A DNA stretch of 8,893 bases from Gallionella sp. (GCA_029850565.1 JARCRR010000234.1:1-8893); one strand, 5' to 3'. Counted from the first letter of the stretch, positions 1 through 6,032 are shown. The notes: a model not told the origin generated them from the sequence alone. Numbers and translations: made by a program.

Positions 1-263
1 CCGCCGTTATTGCCGAAAACAAACCGTATCAATTTGTCTCCGTCAAACATCTGGGCTATATCAAAGACGGTATAGAAGACACTGAAAGCCCGGAGATCAA
101 AGCGTGGGCGCCTGCATTTGAAAACTACACGTTTACGGGAACCAACGGTGTCACAGAGATTCAGGTTGATCTCTCCGACATCGAGCCGAAACTTGAGGAA
201 TACATGAACACCGCCTGGCCCAAGGCCTTGGCAAAACTCAAAACGATTTGCGAACATTCTTGA
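1..263 (+). CDS. SRPBCC/AHSA1-type protein, C-terminal part
   Basis: The 5' end is cut off by the window; the reading frame begins at base 3 and ends at TGA 261-263, giving 86 visible residues. The visible part reads like the C-terminal half of a START/SRPBCC-fold protein of the AHSA1 group: a beta-strand stretch (FVSVKHLGYIKDG), an acidic turn, a strand pair (YTFTGTNGVTEIQVDL) and a long C-terminal helix with the WPKALAKLK pattern that closes the hydrophobic pocket. Such domains bind small hydrophobic ligands or chaperone partners, but the ligand cannot be read from sequence. No signal peptide can be judged because the N-terminus is missing. The gene is followed after 3 bp by a DUF2200 gene, which suggests co-transcription. 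The family is fairly secure; the specific role is unknown. Confidence 0.75.
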   Translation, partial: AVIAENKPYQFVSVKHLGYIKDGIEDTESPEIKAWAPAFENYTFTGTNGVTEIQVDLSDIEPKLEEYMNTAWPKALAKLKTICEHS

Positions 264-266
264 GCG

Positions 267-623
267 ATGACCACCACAAAACATCGAATCTTTACGACGA
301 GCTTCGCCAGCGTCTATCCCCTTTATGTCGCCAAGGCGGAAAAGAAAGGACGCAAAAAATCCGAAGTGGATGCGATTATTTGCTGGCTGACCGGCTACAG
401 TCAGCACGAGTTAGAAGCGCAGTTAAAAAAACAAACGGACTTTGCTTCCTTCTTCAGTGAAGCGCCCAAGTTGCATCCTTCAAGAGTTCTGATAAAAGGT
501 GTGATTTGTGGCGTGCGAATAGAGGACATTGAAGAACCGACGATGCGAGAAATACGCTACCTCGACAAATTGGTCGATGAATTGGCGAAGGGGAAAGCGA
601 TGGAAAAGATTTTGAGAGCTTAA
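267..623 (+). CDS. DUF2200 family protein
   Basis: This encodes 118 residues, the usual full length for DUF2200. Recognisable features are the N-terminal HRIFTTSFASVYPLYVAKAEKK segment (residues 6-27), a TGYSQHELEAQL helix start near 42-53, the FFSEAPKLHPSR stretch near 63-74, and the IEEPTMREIRYLDKLVDELAKGK tail near 88-110. It looks cytoplasmic, with no signal peptide or membrane segment. The biochemical role of the family is not known to me. The ATG lies 3 bp after the preceding stop and has no clear Shine-Dalgarno sequence, so translation is probably coupled to the upstream gene. Base composition is visibly more AT-rich than in the genes that follow. A second open frame starting at 248 overlaps it but does not resemble a protein family. 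Confidence 0.88.
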   Translation: MTTTKHRIFTTSFASVYPLYVAKAEKKGRKKSEVDAIICWLTGYSQHELEAQLKKQTDFASFFSEAPKLHPSRVLIKGVICGVRIEDIEEPTMREIRYLDKLVDELAKGKAMEKILRA

Positions 624-685
624 CGATCAAGTGGGGCTGACATCAAGTGCGACGATTCTCGCAACAGCATTGAAAGGGAATAATC

Positions 686-1189
686 ATGAGCTCAAACGAC
701 CAAACCGATCCCAAACTCGATCTCTTCTTCGAACGCATCGTGGAAGTGCCGAAAGAACTCATCTGGAAGGCGTGGACGACACCCGCGCATCTCATGCCAT
801 GGTTCTGTCCGCTACCGTGGAAGACGATTCATTGTGAGATCGACCTGCGTCCCGGTGGGCGCTTCCACACGGTGATGCAGTCGCCCGAAGGCCAGCGATT
901 TTCCAACGAGGGTTGCTACCTCGAAGTGATCGAGAACGAACGCCTGACGTGGACGAATGCGTTGCTACCCGGTTTTCGCCCCGTTGCGGCTATCGCACAG
1001 CCCGAATCAACTGTCGATTTCAAATTCAGCGCCACTATCCAACTAGAATCCCACGGCAAGGGAACGCGCTACACCGCCATCGCGCGTCATGCCGACGAGG
1101 CAGGCCGCAATCAACACGCGGCGATGGGCTTTGAACAAGGCTGGGGCGCGGCGATCGACCAACTCGTCGCTTACGCCAAAAAGATGTGA
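686..1189 (+). CDS. SRPBCC (AHSA1-like) domain protein
   Basis: This 167-residue protein is a complete SRPBCC/AHSA1-type domain. Visible hallmarks are the N-terminal strand and helix FFERIVEVPKELIWKAWTTP (14-33), the RPGGRF turn (56-60), the EVIENERLTWT strand pair (80-90), and the C-terminal ligand-pocket helix starting MGFEQGWGAAIDQL (147-160), where the GW is highly typical of the group. Members carry a hydrophobic cavity and are variously annotated as polyketide cyclase or Hsp90 ATPase activator-like, but those names imply no proven activity here. No signal peptide is seen. The start is supported by an AAAGGGA ribosome binding site at 673-679. A 62-bp gap separates it from the DUF2200 gene and 7 bp separate it from the DUF1801 gene. 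It is a different protein from the SRPBCC fragment at the window start. Confidence 0.92.
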   Translation: MSSNDQTDPKLDLFFERIVEVPKELIWKAWTTPAHLMPWFCPLPWKTIHCEIDLRPGGRFHTVMQSPEGQRFSNEGCYLEVIENERLTWTNALLPGFRPVAAIAQPESTVDFKFSATIQLESHGKGTRYTAIARHADEAGRNQHAAMGFEQGWGAAIDQLVAYAKKM

Positions 1190-1196
1190 GGCTGCC

Positions 1197-1556
1197 ATGA
1201 AATCCGCATCCACAACGCCCGCCAACATAGACGAATACATCGCCACCTTCCCGCACGAGGTTCAAGCGATACTCCAAAAATTGCGGCAGACGATATGCAA
1301 GGCCGCCCCCGATGCGACGGAAAAGATCAGCTACCAGATGCCAACCTTCTATCTGAACGGCAACCTCGTACATTTCGCGGCGTACAAGAACCACATCGGC
1401 TTTTATCCCGCACCAAGCGGCATCGTCGCCTTCCAAGATGAATTGAAGAAATACAAGACCTCGAAGGGCGCGATCCAATTCCCCATCGACGCACCGATAC
1501 CGCAGGCACTAGTGAAGAAGATCGTCGAGTTCCGCGTCAAAGAGAACTCAAAGTAA
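1197..1556 (+). CDS. DUF1801 / YdhG-like (frataxin-fold) protein
   Basis: This encodes 119 residues and matches the DUF1801 (YdhG/YdeI) family. The tell-tale segments are IDEYIATFP (11-19), EKISYQMPTF (42-51), AAYKNHIGFYP (61-71) and TSKGAIQFPIDAPIP (88-102). The Bacillus subtilis relative YdhG is described as a frataxin-like iron chaperone; whether this protein binds iron is inference, and it lacks an obvious dense acidic patch. It is cytoplasmic by appearance. I chose the ATG at 1197 over an upstream in-frame ATG at 1089 because the latter lies deep inside the previous gene, while 1197 has GAGG at 1188-1191, five bases ahead. The start sits 7 bp after the previous stop, so coupling to the SRPBCC gene is likely. 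SRPBCC and DUF1801 genes are often neighbours in bacteria. Confidence 0.9.
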   Translation: MKSASTTPANIDEYIATFPHEVQAILQKLRQTICKAAPDATEKISYQMPTFYLNGNLVHFAAYKNHIGFYPAPSGIVAFQDELKKYKTSKGAIQFPIDAPIPQALVKKIVEFRVKENSK

Positions 1557-1580
1557 CCAACTCAGCAGACAGAAATCATC

Positions 1581-1946
1581 ATGCCAAAATCGACAGCGAC
1601 CTATTGGAACACCCTCAACGTCACAAACCAGTCGCGGTGGATGCCCATCAAAGGTATGGAGACGATGGCGGAGGAACTGACCTTGAGTATCGACCCAGAC
1701 ACGGGTGAATACACTCGACTCACGCGTTTCCTACCCGGTGCGGACACCACGCCGTTCGGCGGCAAATCACATGCTTACCCAGAAGAGATATTCATCGTGA
1801 GTGGTCGTTTGTATGATGCGGCGTTCGGTCTATGGCTAGAGGCGGGACACTATGCAAGCAGACCACCCGGTGAGCGACACGGCCCGTTCAAGACCGAAAC
1901 GGGCTGTGTTGTTCTTGAAGTCTCTTTTCCCAACCGCATCGCATAA
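1581..1946 (+). CDS. Cupin domain protein (ChrR-like)
   Basis: This 121-residue single-domain cupin resembles the ChrR-type cupin group. The two cupin motifs are visible: GGKSHAYPEEIFIVSG (60-75), with candidate metal ligands His64 and Glu68/Glu69, and GHYASRPPGERHGPF (89-103), with His100 as a further ligand. The first motif has one histidine where the consensus has HxH, so the metal site may be reduced. There is no N-terminal zinc-binding anti-sigma domain, so it is not a full ChrR. It is probably a cytoplasmic metal-dependent enzyme or sensor; the substrate is unknown. No strong ribosome binding site precedes the ATG. It lies 24 bp after the DUF1801 gene and 4 bp before the next gene, within the same transcript. 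Confidence 0.87.
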   Translation: MPKSTATYWNTLNVTNQSRWMPIKGMETMAEELTLSIDPDTGEYTRLTRFLPGADTTPFGGKSHAYPEEIFIVSGRLYDAAFGLWLEAGHYASRPPGERHGPFKTETGCVVLEVSFPNRIA

Positions 1947-1950
1947 TTCG

Positions 1951-2235
1951 ATGAAGCTCGAAGACCTCCCCAACATCGGCAAATCCATCGCGAGTGATCT
2001 GCGCTCGCTCGGCATCCACTCGCCGACCGAGCTCGCCACGCGCGATCCGCTAAAGACCTATCTGGCTCTGTCGGATAACATGGGTAAACGCCACGACCCC
2101 TGCGTGCTGTACACGCTGCTGGCAGCTCGGCATTTTCTGGAGAGCGGAGAATCCATCCCGTGGTGGAAGTTCACCGAACAAGGCAAGCAATTACTTGCCG
2201 CACAAACCAAGATTAGTATCCGATCAGGAGATTGA
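1951..2235 (+). CDS. Cdd1-type helix-hairpin-helix protein
   Basis: This encodes 94 residues resembling the Cdd1 ('pathogenicity locus') family, often labelled a putative mitomycin resistance protein. A helix-hairpin-helix unit is visible at the N-terminus (LPNIGKSIASDLRSLGI, 6-22), a motif that usually contacts the DNA or RNA backbone. A DPCVLYTLLAARHFLESG helix (49-66) and the diagnostic IPWWKFTEQGK segment (69-79) follow. The function is not established; the mitomycin label is a historical annotation. The frame is open back to 1852, but I use ATG 1951 because the family begins at the HhH and the upstream part lies inside the cupin gene. The start is 4 bp after the cupin stop without a clear ribosome binding site, which suggests translational coupling. 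Confidence 0.87.
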   Translation: MKLEDLPNIGKSIASDLRSLGIHSPTELATRDPLKTYLALSDNMGKRHDPCVLYTLLAARHFLESGESIPWWKFTEQGKQLLAAQTKISIRSGD

Positions 2236-2242
2236 AACGATC

Positions 2243-2917
2243 ATGTTCAGCAAATCCACTTTCAGCTTTCTCGACGAACTGGCCGCGAACAACAACAAGC
2301 AATGGTTCGAGGCCAACAAATCACGGTACGAATCGCTGGTGCGCGAACCCGCATTCGACTTCATCGAGGCAATGCAACCCGCACTGAAGACCTTCGCCCC
2401 GCACTTCCGTGCCGAGCCCAAGAAGGTCGGCGGTTCGTTGATGCGCGTGTTCCGCGACACGCGTTTCTCGCGCGACAAGACACCGTACAAGACCAACATC
2501 GGCATCCAGTTCCGCCATGCGCTGGGCAAGGATGTGCATGCGCCCGGCTTTTACCTGCACATCGCCACAGACGAATGCTTCCTCGGCGCAGGTAGCTGGC
2601 ATCCCGAAACCGACCAGCTTGCAAAATATCGCGACCTAATCGCGCAGAAACCGGAGAAATGGTTCGCCGTGCGTGATGACAAAAAGTTCACAGCACAATG
2701 GGAACTGTGGGGCGACAGCCTGACCCGCCCGCCGCGCGGCTACGACATCAAGCATCCCGCTATCGAGGACATCAAACGCAAAGACTTCGTCGCTCTGACA
2801 CCGTTGACCCCAAAACAAGTCACCGGACCAGGACTGGTTGAACTGGCAGAACAACGCTTCACTGAGACACGCCCCTTCATGAAGTTCTTGTGCGAGGCGC
2901 TGGAGGTACCGTATTAA
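2243..2917 (+). CDS. DUF2461 family protein
   Basis: This 224-residue protein is a full-length member of DUF2461 (TIGR02453). Typical segments are FSFLDELAANNNKQWFEANK (7-26), GGSLMRVFRDTRFSRDKTPYKTN (64-86), the GFYLHIATDECFLGAGSW core (101-118), PPRGYDIKHPAIEDIKRKDF (163-182) and the C-terminal helix ending PFMKFLCEALEVPY. The family is widespread and cytoplasmic with no established biochemical role. I chose ATG 2243 over an in-frame ATG at 2195 because 2195 lies within the previous gene, while 2243 begins directly at the family's conserved N-terminus and has AGGAG at 2226-2230. That ribosome binding site is somewhat distant (12 bp). The gene is 7 bp after the Cdd1-type gene and appears to be the last larger gene of this run. 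Confidence 0.92.
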   Translation: MFSKSTFSFLDELAANNNKQWFEANKSRYESLVREPAFDFIEAMQPALKTFAPHFRAEPKKVGGSLMRVFRDTRFSRDKTPYKTNIGIQFRHALGKDVHAPGFYLHIATDECFLGAGSWHPETDQLAKYRDLIAQKPEKWFAVRDDKKFTAQWELWGDSLTRPPRGYDIKHPAIEDIKRKDFVALTPLTPKQVTGPGLVELAEQRFTETRPFMKFLCEALEVPY

Positions 2918-3008
2918 CTTCGGCTTGCATTCAGTACGATAGCCGCACAGAATCCGAGGCGCGGCATCCGCACTACTGCTCGCTTTCAACCACACAAGGA
3001 GAACGATC

Positions 3009-3080
3009 ATGGCCAAAGGACAACAACGCAAAACCAAAGAAGCAAAGAAACCGAAGAAGAAACCGACACCTGCCATCTGA
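3009..3080 (+). CDS. Tiny Lys-rich conserved-type peptide (23 aa)
   Basis: This 23-residue ORF begins MAKGQQRKTKEAKKPKKKP and has eight lysines and one arginine, so it is strongly basic. It has the best ribosome binding site of the region: AAGGAG at 2996-3001, seven bases before the ATG. From memory, proteobacterial genomes carry similar short hypothetical proteins starting with M-[AS]-[KR]-G-Q-[QN]-R and a KKPKK run; I cannot verify this by search. The function is unknown. The charge and lack of hydrophobic residues suggest a nucleic-acid- or ribosome-associated peptide, which is inference. It lies 91 bp after the DUF2461 gene and is followed 9 bp later by a hairpin, so it may be the last cistron of the upstream run or a separate short transcript. 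Confidence 0.65.
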   Translation: MAKGQQRKTKEAKKPKKKPTPAI

Positions 3081-3089
3081 GCGGAAACC

Positions 3090-3118
3090 AAGGCTGTTGG
3101 CGACTCGTTGACAGCCTT
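3090..3118 (+). terminator. Hairpin after the tiny peptide, possible terminator
   Basis: An 8-bp perfect inverted repeat (AAGGCTGT at 3090-3097 and ACAGCCTT at 3111-3118) encloses a 13-nt loop just after the Lys-rich peptide. It is followed by only a short T-containing stretch, so it is at best a weak intrinsic terminator. It overlaps the possible TTG start of the MsrB gene at 3118, which argues that translation of MsrB starts further downstream. A perfect TTGACA hexamer sits inside it at 3108-3113, with only a poor -10 candidate (TCTGAT at 3132-3137, 18-bp spacer). Confidence 0.4.
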
Positions 3119-3156
3119 TGATTCCACATACTCTGATGCCGTCGAAAGCTATTTCC

Positions 3157-3918
3157 ATGGTTTTCAAACGAACGTTCCAAGTCATCCTCTTTTCCCTGTG
3201 CGCCCTCATGCTTGAGAGTGCCGGTGCAGAAGAAAAAACAGCGACAAAATCCAAGAGTATGTTCAACCAGAAAACGCTCAGCTTTGAACGACAACTGATC
3301 GTCTTCGAAGGCGTCGACTGTGCGTATTGCCGCAAATTCAAAGCAGACGTGCTGGACGGTTGGAAATCGCCGGTGGCGATAACCCGCACGCTGGACTTCA
3401 ATGCGCCGCAGGGTTGGTCGCTCGAAAAAACCGTGTTTGCGACACCCACCATCGTGCTGTTCGAAAAAGGCAAAGAGGTGTCTCGCTATACAGGCTACAA
3501 CGGAGAGAAGGCGCGCTTCTGGGAATGGCTGGGCTATCAACTACTGTCGCCGACACAACAAAAGATCGCCTTCGAACAAGGTACCGAGCGCGCCTTCACC
3601 GGCTCTAATCTGGATGAGAAACGTCCCGGCACTTTCGTTGACCCGATCACGGGCGCAGCCTTGTTCCGCAGCGACAGCAAGTTTGAAAGCGGCACTGGCT
3701 GGCCTAGTTTCTTCACCCCACTACCGGGCTCTGTCACGATGCACGAGGACATCAGCCACGGCATGAAGCGAGTCGAAGTGCGCAGTGCCAGCTCAGGCAT
3801 CCACCTCGGCCATGTCTTTGACGATGGCCCCGCTCCGACTTACAAGCGTTATTGCATCAACGGTAACGTATTGAAGTTCGTACCAGACATGCCTCAACTT
3901 AAATCGCCATCCAAATAA
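3157..3918 (+). CDS. msrB: Secreted thioredoxin-MsrB fusion (methionine-R-sulfoxide reductase)
   Basis: With ATG 3157 the protein has 253 residues: a Sec signal peptide (1 to about 24; basic start, hydrophobic core, cleavage after AGA), a thioredoxin-fold domain (about 45-130) and an MsrB domain (about 133-250). The thioredoxin part has a CAYC redox motif at 55-58 and a TPT cis-proline motif near 97. The MsrB part shows FRSDSKFESGTGWPSFF (170-186), SSGIHLGHVFDDGPAP (212-227) and catalytic Cys233 in RYCIN. MsrB reduces methionine-R-sulfoxide in proteins; the fused thioredoxin probably recycles it in the periplasm. The zinc-binding CxxC pairs are absent (DPIT and SASS at their places) and the usual resolving position is Thr (SGTGWPSF). 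In-frame starts TTG 3118 and ATG 3136 exist; 3157 gives the cleanest signal peptide and has GAAAG at 3144-3148. The 3' end overlaps ychJ by 25 bp on the opposite strand. Confidence 0.93.
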   Translation: MVFKRTFQVILFSLCALMLESAGAEEKTATKSKSMFNQKTLSFERQLIVFEGVDCAYCRKFKADVLDGWKSPVAITRTLDFNAPQGWSLEKTVFATPTIVLFEKGKEVSRYTGYNGEKARFWEWLGYQLLSPTQQKIAFEQGTERAFTGSNLDEKRPGTFVDPITGAALFRSDSKFESGTGWPSFFTPLPGSVTMHEDISHGMKRVEVRSASSGIHLGHVFDDGPAPTYKRYCINGNVLKFVPDMPQLKSPSK

Positions 3919-4283
3919 AGCCACCGCTCGTCTTCGCGAGCGAAGCGACTGACCTCATGCAGACGATGCGCACGGCCATTCACCTTGTAGCGCGCGACGA
4001 ATTCGACAATAGCATGGTCGCTGTCCTGCCGCTCATGACGTTTCACATCCAGACCGATCCACTTGGTCTGCGCATCCTCTGCCAAGCTCAATGAGGCCGG
4101 GCGCGTGGTCGGATGCCATGTCGCCAACAAATAATCTTCACGTTGCAATGTGTAGGCGGTATAGCGGGAACGCATGAGCGCTTCGGCAGTGGGGGCCGGT
4201 TCGTTACCCTCAATGTAACGAGAACAACATGCAACGTAGGGCTTGTTGCTACCGCAAGGGCAGAGAGCGGAATTAGGTTTCAT
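3894..4283 (-). CDS. ychJ: YchJ family protein with SEC-C zinc motif
   Basis: This 129-residue protein matches the YchJ (UPF0225) family. A SEC-C type zinc-binding motif is at the N-terminus: CPCGSNKPYVACC (8-20), giving the CxCx8CC spacing. The family segment APTAEALMRSRYTAYTLQREDYLLATWHP (30-58) follows, and the NTF2-like beta-rich remainder runs to the end (VEFVARYKVNGRAHRLHEVSRF at 93-114, then WLYLDGDL). E. coli YchJ carries SEC-C motifs at both ends; this shorter version has only the N-terminal one, as is common in the family. The function is unknown; a SEC-C domain suggests zinc-dependent protein binding. The ATG has no strong ribosome binding site. It converges on the thioredoxin-MsrB gene and shares its last 25 bp. 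Confidence 0.93.
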   Translation of the reverse strand: MKPNSALCPCGSNKPYVACCSRYIEGNEPAPTAEALMRSRYTAYTLQREDYLLATWHPTTRPASLSLAEDAQTKWIGLDVKRHERQDSDHAIVEFVARYKVNGRAHRLHEVSRFAREDERWLYLDGDLS

Positions 4284-4300
4284 GGTTATTTCACAAGTGT

Positions 4301-4383
4301 TCCCCCTCCCTCAATCCCTCCCCCAATGGGAGAGGGAAGCAAAGCCCTTCTCCCTCCGGGGGAAGGGTTGGGAAGGGGGAGGT
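4301..4383. repeat. C/G-skewed double-hairpin intergenic repeat
   Basis: The gap between the srkA 3' end and the ychJ 5' end is filled by a symmetric element. A C-rich left arm (4301-4324) faces a G-rich right arm (4358-4382), and these are near complements. Inside are two hairpins: 4315-4337 (stem TCCCTC-C-CCC against GGG-A-GAGGGA, one mismatch, loop AAT) and 4345-4367 (10-bp stem CCCTTCTCCC against GGGGGAAGGG with one T-G pair, loop TCC). It resembles the short dispersed palindromic CCCTCTCCC-type repeats found between genes in many Proteobacteria. It could also end srkA transcription, although no T-run follows on the minus strand. Copy number in the genome cannot be seen from one window. 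Confidence 0.6.
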
Positions 4384-4384
4384 G

Positions 4385-5365
4385 TTATTGCTGCCACAGC
4401 GGCGGTTCTTCCATCAGCGCGATCTGCTCACGCAATTCGAGGATGCGGTTCTGCCAATAGATCTGCGTGTTGAACCACGGAAAGGCTTGCTTAAAGGCGA
4501 TGTCGTCCCAGCGCCGCGCGAGCCAGGCGGAATAGTGGATGAGGCGCAATGTGCGCAGCGCTTCGATGAGGTGCAGTTCGCGCGCATCGAACTCGTAGAA
4601 ATCTTCGTAGCCTGCCAGCACGTCGCCCATCTGGCGCACGCGGTCTTCGCGTTCGCCCGAGAGCAACATCCACAAGTCCTGCACCGCAGGCCCCATGCGG
4701 CTGTCGTCGAAATCGACGAAGTGCGGGCCGTCGTCCGTCCACAGCACGTTGCCCGCGTGGCAGTCGCCATGCAGACGCAACCGCTTCACATCGCCCGCCC
4801 TATCGAAACAGTGGTGCACGCCATCCAATGCCTGTTGCACCACACTGCGATACGCCGCGTCGATATCGGCCGGGATAAATCCGTTCGCCAATAAGAAATC
4901 ACGCGGCTCGATGCCGAAGGTGTCGATACTCAGTGTGGGACGATGCTGGAAATCTTTGATGGCACCCACGGCATGGATGCGCCCGAGGAAGCGACCCAGC
5001 CATTCCAGCGTGTCGCGGTCTTCCAGTTCGGGGGCTCGGCCGCCATGTTTGGCAAACACCGAGAAGCGGAAACCATCGAAGTGATGCAGCGTCTTGCCAT
5101 CTATCGTCGAAGCTGGGACGACGGGAATCTCGCGCTCGACCAACTCCTGCACGAAGGCATGCTCTTCCAGAATGGCTGCATCGCTCCAACGTGAAGGGCG
5201 ATAGAACTTGGCGACCAGTGGGCCACCTTCATCCATGCCGACCTGGTATACGCGATTCTCGTAGCTGTTAAGGGCAAGCAAGCGGCCATCGCAACGCAAG
5301 CCGATGCTCTCCAGCGCGTTGAGTACGCAGTCGGGGGTGAGGTCGGCGTAGTTGGGTGTGGTCAT
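4385..5365 (-). CDS. srkA: Stress response kinase A (SrkA/YihE/RdoA)
   Basis: This encodes a 326-residue aminoglycoside-phosphotransferase-fold Ser/Thr kinase very like E. coli SrkA (328 residues). Visible motifs are LNSYENRVYQ (32-41), the ATP-lysine strand VAKFYRP (51-57) with Lys53, the catalytic loop HGDCHAGN (199-206) with Asp201 and Asn206, and the metal-binding FVDFDD (216-221). The segment GPAVQDLWMLLSGERE (225-240) and the C-terminal WLARRWDD (281-288) also fit. In E. coli the kinase protects against Cpx- and oxidative-stress-related death and sits ahead of dsbA; here no dsbA follows, only the ychJ gene. An in-frame GTG at 5374 would add three residues; I prefer ATG 5365. It starts 15 bp after the DUF1415 stop, so the two form an operon. 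Confidence 0.96.
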   Translation of the reverse strand: MTTPNYADLTPDCVLNALESIGLRCDGRLLALNSYENRVYQVGMDEGGPLVAKFYRPSRWSDAAILEEHAFVQELVEREIPVVPASTIDGKTLHHFDGFRFSVFAKHGGRAPELEDRDTLEWLGRFLGRIHAVGAIKDFQHRPTLSIDTFGIEPRDFLLANGFIPADIDAAYRSVVQQALDGVHHCFDRAGDVKRLRLHGDCHAGNVLWTDDGPHFVDFDDSRMGPAVQDLWMLLSGEREDRVRQMGDVLAGYEDFYEFDARELHLIEALRTLRLIHYSAWLARRWDDIAFKQAFPWFNTQIYWQNRILELREQIALMEEPPLWQQ

Positions 5366-5380
5366 GTCCAACACCCTACT

Positions 5381-5953
5381 TCATTTCTTGCGACGCTGCA
5401 CTTCTGAGAGACCGAGAGCATCCCACCCGTCATATCCCAACTTACGCATCGTCTCGATGTTCTTTTCAAAGATGGTCTCTGCTTCGGGGAAAGAGGCGAC
5501 GGCTTCGTCGATGCTCTCTTCGCGCAAGATGTGTAAGGTCGGGTACGGCGAACGATTGGTGAAGTTGGTGATGTCGTCCAACTCGGTCTCGGCGAACTGA
5601 TACTGAGGATGCATGCTGGCGACTTGCAATTCTCCTGCGAGATCGACCTCTTCCAATGCCTCGTCAACGACTTCAAGGAAATCGTTGTAGTCGAGGAAGT
5701 CGGTCAGCACATGCGGATGGATGAGCAGAATGGTGTCGATCTTGTCGCGGCTGGCCTCAGCCAACACTTCGAACTCTTTCATCACATCGGCCAGCAATTC
5801 TTCCGGCGTTTGCGCGGCACTCACCACGTAACGTATCTGCCCCTTGACGTGCACGCCCTTGGCGAAAGGGCACAGGTTAAGACCGATGACCGCCTTCTCC
5901 AGCCACAGTTTGGTGGCGGCGATGGCTTCTTCGTTGCTTACAGTTGTAGTCAT
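5381..5953 (-). CDS. DUF1415 family protein
   Basis: This 190-residue protein matches DUF1415 along its full length. Family signatures are TKLWLEKAVIGLNLCPFAKG (14-33), the ILLIHPHVLTDFLDYNDFLE stretch (75-94), QVASMHPQYQFA (110-121) and NFTNRSPYPTLHILREES (130-147). The conserved Cys28, His79, His115, Arg134 and His141 cluster in these motifs and could form an active or metal site, which is inference. The function of the family is unknown. It looks cytoplasmic. The start has GGAG eight bases upstream (plus-strand 5962-5965). It is the first gene of a minus-strand pair with srkA, so it may share a role in stress physiology. Confidence 0.92.
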   Translation of the reverse strand: MTTTVSNEEAIAATKLWLEKAVIGLNLCPFAKGVHVKGQIRYVVSAAQTPEELLADVMKEFEVLAEASRDKIDTILLIHPHVLTDFLDYNDFLEVVDEALEEVDLAGELQVASMHPQYQFAETELDDITNFTNRSPYPTLHILREESIDEAVASFPEAETIFEKNIETMRKLGYDGWDALGLSEVQRRKK

Positions 5954-5980
5954 TTTGAAAGCTCCATCAATCCGTGAAAT

Positions 5981-6010
5981 CCGTCATTCCGGCGTAGGCC
6001 GGAATGACGG
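5981..6010. repeat. Perfect 13-bp palindrome (REP-like element)
   Basis: CCGTCATTCCGGC (5981-5993) is followed by a GTAG loop and its exact complement (5998-6010). The CGTCATTCC...GGAATGACG pattern is a type of short palindrome dispersed between genes in many beta- and gammaproteobacteria. It sits between the rhlE stop (6033) and the DUF1415 start (5953), where it may form a strong RNA hairpin that protects or ends the rhlE transcript. No T-run follows on the minus strand, so a classic intrinsic terminator is unlikely. Confidence 0.75.
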
Positions 6011-6032
6011 CTTAACTTTCTAACCTTGCTAT

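Noticed and set aside
626..649. Short repeated ATCAAGTG in the gap before the second SRPBCC gene
   Set aside because: Eight bases repeated once is expected by chance; there is no operator-like symmetry.
1035..1478. Minus-strand frame across the SRPBCC and DUF1801 genes
   Set aside because: It has no family resemblance and lies across two well-supported plus-strand genes.
2890..3111. 73-codon plus-strand frame covering the DUF2461 3' end and the tiny Lys-rich ORF
   Set aside because: Its start is inside DUF2461 and its sequence shows no protein-like pattern; the 3009-3080 frame has the ribosome binding site.
3108..3137. TTGACA promoter for msrB
   Set aside because: The -35 hexamer is perfect, but the best -10 (TCTGAT, 18-bp spacer) is weak, and the start point would fall almost on the ribosome binding site. 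Noted but not listed as a promoter.
4382..4894. Open frame antisense to srkA on the plus strand
   Set aside because: It is an antisense shadow; the minus-strand frame has the full SrkA motif set.
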